From NCBI GenBank assembly GCA_017506865.1, contig JAFCMP010000129.1:124001-188000 (forward strand): 64,000 bases of DNA, read 5' to 3'. The first letter of the stretch is position 1; each line of letters opens with the position of its first letter. The translations under genes and the position numbers were made by a program. The notes below the pieces were generated by a model, which made no database searches, had not been told where the DNA came from, and saw only the letters and a program-made list of their open reading frames with translations. The DNA is from Tribonema minus. Taxonomy: Eukaryota; Sar; Xanthophyceae; Tribonematales; Tribonemataceae. Of the stretch, positions 21,478 to 31,000 are shown piece after piece.

Positions 21478-24400
21478 ATGTTGTCCGCCAACGCTCCCAC
21501 CCCCGATCTCCACCATGACTTCAACTCTGGCACTCGCCGCACCCGTCGCTTGCCGTGGCCGCAGCAACGCTCAACAAAGGTTTGGCCGCTGCACTCATAC
21601 TCAATCTTCTGTGACACTGTGCCCCCCCCTCCCCCCCCCCCCCCCCCCCCAATATGCGCTTTCCCCTGATGTTGTTGCTGAGCATTATGTTTGTCGGCGC
21701 TGGGGCAGAGCTCGAGACGCTGCACTCGCTCTTCTGTGCCGCCCCCGTCCCCAACTCCACCTGCTTCTGATTTTGGTAAGCCGGGTTTTGTGATTTGGCG
21801 CCCCCGGCAGAGCTCGAGACGCTGTTCTCTCTCTTCTGTGACATTGTGCGCCGCCGCCCCCCCCTAATCTTCACCTGCCCCTGATTTTTTACGCCGTTTT
21901 CTTTTGTTTTGGCGCCTCCGGCAGAGCTCGAGACGCTGTACGAGGTGCCCTTGGACAAGTTTAAGGAGGGCGCGCTGGTGTTTGCGGACGCGCCCGACTT
22001 CTCGCAGCCAGTCAAGGTGATGGTGCTCTAGGACACATTGAAAGCAAATGTGACACTTCAAAGTATTCATCAATGGTCGGATGATTAGAACACATCTCAA
22101 TTTTTCATTAAATCAACCACCGGGAAGAAAGAATTGCATATGACTATTAAGGCAAACTATGTTGTATCCGTTGGGGTATTTTTAGCCAGCCAAGGTGACA
22201 ATGCGCAAGAGTTGGTGTAATTTTAGCCAGCCAAGGTGATACTGCTCAGGTGTTGAGGTGTCATTGGCCAGTCAAGGTCACAATGCCCAGTGCTGGTGTA
22301 TTCGCAGCCCGTCAAGGTGATGATGCTCGAGTGCTGGTGCATTCCGAGCCAGCTTGAAACCGCATTGCTGCTGCCTCCGTCTCCGTCTTTGTCTCTAGAA
22401 TGTACTTTCGGCAAAATTCAAAAGTTCAACAACTAGCCAGAGAAAATACATTTCTATCCTGCATGGGAAGCTGTTTCAGTTGATGAGCGGTCATACATGT
22501 GGACCCCCATATGCCTGCCCGAGCATCGTCGCGCCGTCCCTGAGTCTTGCGCACTCACGTACGTTGCTGCGCCGCTCCGGAGCACTGCTGCTCGCGTCGC
22601 CGCAGCACTACAGTTGGGAAAGTCGCGCATAGGGTTTGAGCTAACCCTAGCCGTAACCCTAGGCCTAGCCCTAACCTACTCATCAGAGCACGCTCAGCTG
22701 CTCCCTAGCGCCGGGCCGCTGCCTGCCGTCACGCTGCTCTCTCAGCATCATTAAACCAACGGCCTACCCTTTCAGTAAGGCTTTCACCCCTTGCTTTCGT
22801 TTTGGGTGCGCCTCCGTGTCCTTGGGTTAGGGTTAGGAGAGCATGGCGGCCATCGCCGCATGGCGTGAGCGCGCTTGCCCGGCGTCGCCGTGCTGCTGAG
22901 CACCGCTGCCGCTTGTTTCTGCGCACGCAGCGCAATCGCGTGGAGCTGGCGTACTCGACGCCTGAGCGCTGCGACGGGCGCAGCTTCCCCCCCTTGCTTC
23001 TATTTTGAGTGCGCCTCTGGTGTCCTTGGTCGAGCACCGCGCCGTCCCTGCCTTGCGCGTTTGCATGCCACACCTTGCTGAGCACTGCTCTCACGTATTT
23101 GTGCATTTGTTGTGCGCAGAGCAACCGCGTGGAGCTGGCGTACTCTACGCCTGAGCGCTGCGACGACGTCGGCGAGTGGCGCGCAACCCTGGACCTGGTG
23201 GGTGTTAGGGTACCAATTCTAACTGCTTGAGGGCGTGTCTGTCAAGCATCCCAAGACGCTGGCTACGCTTTCGTCAGTTTTTCTGCGGCGCGCGACCGTA
23301 GACTTTTGGGTGTAGAGGGCGTGTCGTGACGTTTGCTGCTGCTCTTGTGTCAGCTTTTGTGGTGCGCGACCCTGGGCCTGGTGGGTAAGGAGGGCTTACT
23401 TTCCATGCTAGTGCGCGCCCAGGTAACGCTCCTTGGTACCTGTACGACACGTGTCGTACAACGTATCTCGGTCGTACGTGTCGTACACGTGTCGTACAGG
23501 TACCGAGATGCGTTTTATCGACAACTCCTGGGCGTACACGTGTCGTACAGGTACCGAGATGCGTCGTGTCGACAACACCTGTGCGCACTCTAGGATATGT
23601 GCTTCGCCTTTGTCAGTTGAGCAGGGTGCACGGGCTAGGTATGCCTACTGGTACATATCATATATACATGCATACCATCAGGAGTGGTTCTAGCGTGCGC
23701 AGCACGAGCCGTCCCTCGGCATGCGAGTCACATCCGCTGCTTGGCGCAAGTGCTGGCAGAGATGATCTGCAGTGAACGTCGGCACAACCCAAATGCTCGG
23801 CTCAGTGATCTGAATGTGCTGCACATGACGGCGCGCAGAGGCAGCGCCTTTTATGTTTTTGACCCTTCCAACGGCGTGGATGCACAAATTTACGAGTTTT
23901 CAGCTGCGGCATGTGAGCGTATCGGCCGAGCTCTGGCACAGCGTCCATCACGATGAGACAGCGAGGTGCATGTACTCGTGGACTTGTAGTCATTAGCGCC
24001 CTAAAGGAGGCTGCGTGTCCCACCTGGGTGTCCAAGTGTTAACTCCTATGCAGCAACCATGGCCCATGTACTATGACAGCGCTTGCCGCATCTGGTGCGA
24101 CGGGCGCAGACCCGTATGCACGTGGCTGGTGTCAGTTGTCCTGTGTCGACTGTGACACAAAACGGCCTGACCTTCTCACACAAAACGGCCTGCAGTTCTC
24201 AGCGCTGCAGGAAGCCTCGCACGTCCCTCTTCGCCTGGATGCAAGCGTTCGCCTAGGGCCCCAACCACACGCTCATTCTTCTGTGTTCATGGCTGTTTTG
24301 AAGCGCTGTCATTCTTGCTTATCCTTCGCTTTCATGGGTACCTGTCCTCTCCACAGCAGCTGCGGCAGCGGGCGGGCACGCTCGCAACGGCAGCACGCTC

Positions 24401-24792
24401 ATCCTGGAGCCGCCGCTCCCCCGTGCACCGCCTGCGCACCCACCCACCCCCCCCCCGCGACCCCAGCGCTGCTGTCGCGCTTCTCGCCGCAGGCCGCATT
24501 GCGCTCGTAGCGCCCGCGCGTCGGCGCCTGCTGCGCTCTCGTGACTCTCTCACGCATGTTCTTCAACGCATGTTCTCCGTGTGACTCCCCTCGCGCTGAC
24601 CGTGAGCCCCGCCGCGTTGCGCACCGCATGGTCCAGAGTATGTTCCTCATGTGACTCTCCTCTCCCGTGCTGACCTGCCCCCCCCCCCCCTACCCCCCCT
24701 GCCAGGCCGGCAAGCGCTACTGGTGGAACCCACGGACGCGCGAGAGCACGTACGCGACCCCTGCCCTCGCCAGCGCCCCCCTCAGCTCGTAG
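21478..24792 (+). CDS. Small WW-domain protein, N-terminus unresolved
   Basis: Three exons are firm and all join in phase 0: 21927-22016 (LETLYEVPLDKFKEGALVF), 23120-23197 (RVELAYSTPERCDDVGEW) and 24706-24792, ending in a TAG stop. The last two build a WW domain: GEW holds the first Trp, then GKRYWWNPRTREST; the position of the second signature Trp is Tyr (STYATP). An intron splits the domain between its strands. WW domains bind proline-rich peptides. The first exon probably lies at 21478-21580; one frame (ATG 21478) ends in phase 0 and fits, another (ATG 21515, MTSTLALAAPVACRG) looks like a targeting peptide but has the wrong phase. Introns hold repeated copies of each junction. Confidence 0.65.
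21703..21925 (+). repeat. Two acceptor-side echoes before a WW-gene exon
   Basis: GGCAGAGCTCGAGACGCTG, the acceptor and first bases of the exon at 21927, occurs also at about 21703 and 21808, each followed by diverged sequence with CTCTTCTGTG. Units are about 105-115 bases. Confidence 0.85.
22186..22330 (+). repeat. Four short donor-side echoes in the WW gene
   Basis: CAGCCAGTCAAGGTGATG, the end of exon 21927-22016 with its donor, recurs in shortened form near 22186, 22230, 22272 and 22308, spaced about 40 bases. Confidence 0.75.
22920..22985 (+). repeat. Acceptor-side echo of the exon at 23120
   Basis: About 55 bases repeat CGCAG and the codons NRVELAYSTPERCD, then diverge after GACGGGCG. 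The spacing to the real acceptor is about 195 bases. Fragments of the donor side recur at 23285-23300 and 23361-23392. Confidence 0.85.
23432..23580. repeat. Palindromic repeat family R3, copy 1
   Basis: Nested inverted repeats built from GGTACCTGTACGACACGTG and its complement, plus a direct repeat of CGTACACGTGTCGTACAGG followed by TACCGAGATGCGT at 23484 and 23532. A related sequence in reverse orientation lies at 47208-47262. It lies in an intron of the WW gene. Confidence 0.8.
23684..23956 (+). other. Orphan protein-like open segment in WW-gene intron
   Basis: An open stretch encodes protein-like sequence with charged and aromatic residues (CSERRHNPNARLSDLNVLHM, FYVFDPSNGVDAQIYEFS) and ends at a TGA. 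It has no obvious splice sites consistent with the WW gene and no match to the neighbours. It could be a relic of a mobile element or inserted gene, or an alternative terminal exon. I do not recognise the family. Confidence 0.3.
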
Positions 24793-25269
24793 AGCGCCCC
24801 CAGCATCGTCGCCGCTGCCCTGTCCCCCCAAACCCCCCGACTGCAGAGGGGCGCGTCGGGCGGGCCCGAGCGCGCGTGGGAGCGTCGCGGCGTGAAGTTT
24901 GCGCCTCTGGCGCAGCGCGCGCTGCCTCCCTTCCCCCTCGCCATACGGCAATACGAGCAGAGGTGTCATGTTCCTGCACCCTGCCACCGTAGCTGTGTGC
25001 GCGGTCCTGTGGCTTGGCGGCGACTGCATCGTTGTCGGCGGTGGGGCCGCTTTGCGCCTGGCATAGCATGACTGTGGGGGGAGCACCGCCCTCATGCACC
25101 CTCCTTGGGGAGAGGGGCCGAGGGGGCGGGGGGGGACTCTGCTTCCAATGCCAGGGGGACAGACGCAGGAGCTGTGCATCAGACCGGTTGGGGTCCGACT
25201 AGGCTCCATGTCAGGTGCTAGGCGGCGTGGCCAACTCAATGTTCATGATGCGGCGCGGGTCTACGCGGC
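24793..25269. other. Convergent intergenic region
   Basis: Between the stop of the WW gene (+) and the stop of the RING-CaaX gene (-). It is GC-rich with several open frames but no recognisable protein. It should hold both 3' untranslated regions. Confidence 0.5.
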
Positions 25270-27829
25270 CTAGGACACCGCGCAGCACCACGACTCCGCC
25301 GCCACGTCGAGGGACGACTTGTACATGCCGCCCGTCCTCTCCACCGCGTCTATCTGCGAGGGGCGAGGGCACCGGAACATGATGTATCGCGTCATCCTCC
25401 ATGTAAATCAGTGACTTATGCCGACGATGCGCTCCGTGTGTGTGCGCTGCACTGTTGTCCACTACCTACTGAGCATGCCATTGATCATCATTAGACACAA
25501 GCAAGCAAAGCCGCTGCACCGTCGCCGCAAGTATCGCTTTCGCCGCTTGCATGAACTTGGAGCGCGTTTGCACTGGTAGGCACAAAGCTGGCCCCTGGTG
25601 TCGCAAGGCCTCGCCTCCACACTTCCAACGATGTGCAGGTCTGATCAGCTGTGCATGTCATGGTTGCTCTCTGTGAGCACAAGCAACAAACGCTGTGCCA
25701 GTACATTAACCACTTCATCAATGTGCACGCACAAGTTGACCCCTTGACTGTTGCACTTGCCCCCCTTTCGGCTGCTTTACCAAGTCTTTACCTTGAAGTA
25801 GAGTTCCAGAGGAGGTCCCGCTGGACCTGCAAAGCTATTCACCTAACCGAACATCACTCGTAGAAATGAGCGCATGTTGAGCATCAATCAGTCCCAGCAC
25901 TTGCCTTCAAGACAATGCCAGCCTCCTTGAAGCTGGTCCTGAAGCCCGGCGGCAGAGCTGGCCGTTGCTCTTCCACCTGCATGCACAACATAGGGCAATG
26001 CAATGAGTCAACAGGGAGAAAGGCCCTACTGGCTGCAGCAGGTGGAAAGAGCTGAGCAGCAGTTTGATCATTTTCACAAATCAGAGTCTGCAGCAGAGGG
26101 ATGTGATATACTTGCAGTATGCCGGGTTCACGGTTGATGGCCATCTGGTCTTGCACTGCTGACATTGGCTCAATGGAGTCTATCAAGTGCATGACCTGCT
26201 TCCGCAGCACTCTGAGCGTGAGTCACAAACTGGTAGATCTGTGCGAAAACATCTCGGTGCTGTGTGCTATGCATGTCAATTGCAGCCCATCACTATCTCA
26301 AACAGATTGGTCGACGAGGATGCAATTATGGACGCCCGTGATTACTCACCCACTGCCAGTACCGCTGAACCTCAGTCTTGCCGTCGATGAACAGGCTCAT
26401 GAACTTGATCTGCTCCGCGCACACGGGGCACATGGTCCACGAGTCCTCGCCGGCGTCAGTGGCTCCTGCACAGCTGCAGCATACACCAAACCAGTCACAG
26501 AAGCTGATCGCAATCACTTTGCAGCTAGTTAAAATGGAAGTTGTTGTGGTGTGCAGCTGCTGTGGTGAGCGCATGTGCACCGCTGCTGACCACATGACGC
26601 TCGTTGCCGGCTAGATGTCACTTCTGCGCCCGTGATGAGCTGTGGCGCGGGAGAGCTGCGTTGCTGACGCGATACAGACTGCCACGAGCTCTCTCACGTG
26701 CTTGACCTCATTCTCCACGACAACAGACAAGAGCTGCATTGAAACCATCGAACGCTGTTTAACGTGGACCTTGCCTTGAAGCAAGCAGGAATTGCAAAGC
26801 AGTGTCGCTGATGCAATGGTCTGGACTCTGTTAAGGTTGTACCTGAGTAGTTCTCGCATAGGGCGCGAAAAAGCGCATATGGTGGATGTCCAGCTTGCAA
26901 CCAGAATGTACATGTGTTTTGTGTACACTTTGAAAGTGTCTCAATGAGCAATGCGGATCACTTCTAAACGACATCGCCACATGGCATCTGCCGCCCCTCG
27001 AAGTCTTCGTCCATCTGCCCCCTCTTACACTCCGCAATGTGCGTCATTACAGCGAAGAGTACGCCATGGTGCGCTGCCGACAGAGCTGAGCTGATGCGCG
27101 CCAGTGCTATGCCTTTCAGAGGGGTGTACCTGTACTTTTTATTAATTCTCGCTCAGGGCGCGAAAAAGCCCAGATGAATGGCATCTAACTTGAAGCTTGC
27201 TGTACGGAATCTAAATGTCGTATGGCAGTCTGAAAGTACCTGTACTTGTGCTGCATCACGCACTTCTCGCACATGCACTTGTGCCCGCATGGGAAGAACA
27301 CCATCCGCGCCTCCTTGGCCCTGCACATGGTGCAAGTTTGCCTGCCAACAGAGAGGCGCGAGCACAAAGTCATCGAAATGCTCACGCATGAATGGATGCA
27401 GTTGCATGCACTCTGCTTTTGTGGTGAGGTTGGAAGGAATGTTCGTCGGCGACGTGTGGTAGGTCATGCTAAAGAATTTGCTTACTGCCTCCGGGAAGCT
27501 ACTCGGTCGCACGCTGTGTTCGCTGCTATGGCTAACACACTTCAATGATGTGTGCATCATGACTTCGACTTAAAATAATCTTTGATGGTATCGTACTCTC
27601 GTTTCAAAGGTTTGTCAGCACCACGAAATCCGGGCATGACGTGAAGGATTGCATCAGATAAGTGTTGACATTCCCAATAACTTCATTTTGCAGAAGTTTT
27701 GAAAGTGCCCTACCTTCCCTTCAGATCTCTGTATGGCGCCGTGACATGGTATTCCTGCGCCATCTGCATGTAGTTCTTGACTGGCTCATCCTCCTCGCCC
27801 TCGACGTACACCGCAGCGCCGTGAGTCAT
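25270..27829 (-). CDS. RING-finger protein with C-terminal CaaX box, complete, 6 exons
   Basis: Exons 27829-27714, 27341-27240, 26473-26363, 26211-26112, 25976-25905 and 25353-25270 join in phase into 194 residues. A C3HC4 RING spans C42-C91: C42-x2-C45, C57-x-H59, C63-x2-C66, C88-x2-C91 (TCTMCRAKEA, FFPCGHKCMCEKC, TMCPVC). A mostly helical stretch follows (VLRKQVMHLIDSIEP) and the protein ends WCCAVS. CAVS fits a CaaX farnesylation signal, which would anchor the protein to a membrane. RING domains usually act as E3 ubiquitin ligases; substrate unknown. The intron after 25905 begins GCAAGT, a GC-AG intron. The gene is divergent from the nucleolin gene. The exact family is not one I can name. 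Confidence 0.8.
26851..27196. repeat. Dispersed repeat family R2, copies 2 and 3
   Basis: A long copy (26851-26983) and a short one (27136-27196) of the family at 15590-15735, both within introns of the RING-CaaX gene and in the same orientation. All start TTCTCGC-(A/T)-(T/C)AGGG-GCGAAAA. Confidence 0.75.
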
Positions 27830-28079
27830 GCTGCCTAACACACACCCTTGCAGTCGACGCGGCGTGGCATTGCTTTCAGTACAGGCTCCGCACTAAGTAC
27901 TTCATGTAGCACCACCCCACGATGGCGCCGGGCCGCAAAACCGTTTTTCTAACGGTTCGCTCGCGGCGCGATCCGGGGGAAGAAAGGGGGGCAGCCCTAG
28001 CCGCAGACTTGGTGTTTGAGGTTGGTTGGCGATACACACCTTGCTCTACGCGACGCTTTCGCTGATCTGCAGTTAAATT
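27830..28079. promoter_or_regulatory. Probable bidirectional promoter, RING-CaaX / nucleolin
   Basis: 250 bases separate the two divergent start codons. No clear core promoter element was seen. A stretch with AACCGTTTTTCTAACGGTT near 27940-27960 is an inverted repeat that could be a binding site. Confidence 0.45.
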
Positions 28080-31000
28080 ATGGCTAAAAAGGCAAAAGCA
28101 GTGCCTCCGCCCAAGGAGAGCAGCAGCTCGGATGACTCTAGCAGCGAGGAGGAGGTCGCCGCCCCCGCTGTAAAGAAGACTCCTGCCAAGGCGAAGGCCG
28201 CGGAGCCCTCGGACAGCAGCGACAGCGACAGCTCCGAGGAGGAGGTTAAGCCACCCGCAAAAAAGAATAAGGCTACGCCGGCGAAAGAGGTGAGGTGGAG
28301 TGTTGGTGTGCTGTACATGGTTGAATTCTGGCTCCTGGTGATATCCGCCTTTTGAAGATTGAATGGCTGGCTGCCACAGGCCTCTCAGTCGTTTTGCGGG
28401 CCTTGCGTTCAGCAACAGTATGTGATGATACGACAAGAGTTGCCGGCTCAGCAACACAGCTCTGGTCTTGCTCCGTGAGTACTAGATGTGCCAGCCATGA
28501 GCTTTGGATATTCGGGTTTGTGTCACTGCAACCTCGGCCGCCATGCAAATCGATCCAGATCACCGTCAGTGCTTCTACATAGCACCAGTGTTTTCATCCT
28601 TTGTCCGCAGTCTACTGGCATTAGGTTGTGGCTTTTTATACTTCCCCAGCCACCCACAGACCATCGCGGGGCAATGTTGCAGTTGCACGAACCCGGCATT
28701 AACTTTAAGCAACCGATGTGTGCTGTCATGCAGGCACCTCCCGCAAAGAAGGCAAAGGCCGAACCTCCTTCAAAGAAGAAGCAGCCCCCGCCGAAGGCAG
28801 AGAGCAGCAGCGACGACAGCAGCGAGGAGGAGGAGGAGGCCAAGCCCGCAGCCAAGGCGGCCCCGAAAAAGGCAGCAGCAGCAGCAGCACCACCGGCGAA
28901 GAAGGCCAAGGTATAGTGCTGTTAGACTTGCTGCAGCAAAAATGACCGCAAAAAAGCCTGTCCTAATGACATTTTCTACATGCATAAAGACAACGGAGGT
29001 AATCTGCAGCGAAGGCAGACAGTAAGTGGGCATCAGCAATGCAAATGCGGGCTGGCATAATCCATGGCAACAGGCAAATGCATAGAGTTTTCACCTGTGC
29101 AGATGTTGAGGGGCGCTCGCAAGCGACACAACTTGTTGAGAGGCAATGCTTTATCAACAAATAAGTAGCCACAGCAGCTTGAGGAACAGCCGCCCACTTA
29201 GTCAGAGAGGAATGGTCGGTGTGACAGCGTTAAAGTTGGTGCCTGGGGGCTCACAATTGCCCGCTTGGTCAAAGGGCACGCAGGCCAGAGCCACCAGTTG
29301 CCCTTTGATCTCCGGAAGGACCGCACGCACCAACCAGCGCCAATTTTTGGCCCAAGTATGCTCTAATCAGTAGAGATGAGGTGCCGGTGTCACAGTACAC
29401 AATACCAGCAGCGTACTGCCGCTGCTGGTTGCGACGGCCATGCCATAGTCCCCTAAAGCGTACTTTGATTCACAGAAGTTGCACTGCATATGCTGGTATA
29501 TTTTGTAAGATTCTGCGAGGTTTTGGTCCGCAGTTGCACTTCTTGCAATGCGGCGGCGGCGCCCCGCACCTCCTCCCCACCCGGCGTCTTAGGGCCCCGG
29601 GGCTGACCGCCGCAGCTGCCAGTCTGTTGTTGGCAGACTGCGGGCGGGGGTGTGACACTACATTCGCACTGCGGCGAGCGTGATGCGGCAGCGGCGGCGC
29701 ATGACTTCCTTTGAAATGTGCACCACTTCTTCGAGTTTTCGTTCCCCAAACGGAAGTCAGTAAGTACATGCGCGCAGCGGCGGCTGTCCTCATCCCGCGC
29801 CCTGTGCAGGCAGTGCGTAGCGGCGGCGTTCGCGTGTGACAGCGCCTTGTTCAGTACGCGTCGCGGTTCGGACGCGCGTGACGGCACCGCGTGACAGCGC
29901 GGGCACGCCACGACCGGGACCGAACCCCGATGCGTGCTGAGCACTGCGCCGTCACGCGCGCTCGCCACCGCCGCGCGCCGCCGTCACAGGGCACAGGAGG
30001 ACGAGGGAAGCCGCCACTTCGCGCGCATGTACTTACTTGCTCACTTCCGTTGGGGGGCGAAACCCTTAACTGCGGTTCTCGTTGTGAAGGAACTCATGCG
30101 CCGCCGCTGCCGCGTCGCGTCCGCCTCCAGTGTTCGGATAAGTTTCACACTCCCGCTCGCTGTCTGCTGACAAGACGCACTGGCAGCCGCGGCGGTCGAT
30201 TCCGGGCCCCTGAGCCGCCACGGGGGAAGGAGACGCGGCGTGCTGCCGCCGCACACTGCCAACGCCCAATGCACTCTCTTACTCTCATCACACGCGTTCG
30301 ACCAGTGCATGACGTGCTACAGTGCATTGTAGACGCCTGCCCGCTCGCCACCAGGAAGTATCTGAAGTACATTCTTCAAGCGTGTTGGCCCGCAAGCGGC
30401 AAGCAGCGAAAAGGACTTGGCAGAAGAGTCTGACTCTGAGTTTGACTCTAAGTCAGTACTCAAACATGCATGCATATCCGGGATGTGATGTGCTTGTCAA
30501 CGTCCGTCCTGTGAACGCCTTGCTAGAACCTCACCTGTTGTCATCGTATGTTTTCAGCTCTACAGAAGACGAGCTGCAGCAGCGGAAAGGACTCACGTGA
30601 ACAGTCTGAGTCTGAGGGTGTCATACCACGCACATACTTGCACACCCATGACATGCATGTGCACCCTCGTGTGCTCCCACACCTACATGGTTTGCGGTAT
30701 GCTCCACACACAGAACCTCACTTGTGTCAATATGCGTTTCACCTCTACAGAAGGAAAGCAGCAGCAGTGAAGAGGACAGCGACTCTGAAGAAGAGCCCGC
30801 TAAGGCCGCTGCGAAGCCCGCGGCCAAGGCTGCGACCAACGGCAAGAAGGCAGCGGCACCCGCTGCAGAGTCGTCCGACTCTGACGACAGCAGCGAGGAG
30901 GAGGACGAGGCCCCTGCCAAGGTGAGAGTTCACCCATACACACACAATTCTATCTTCAATGAAAAACACATTTGTCAACATATGTCAATGAAATACTTTT

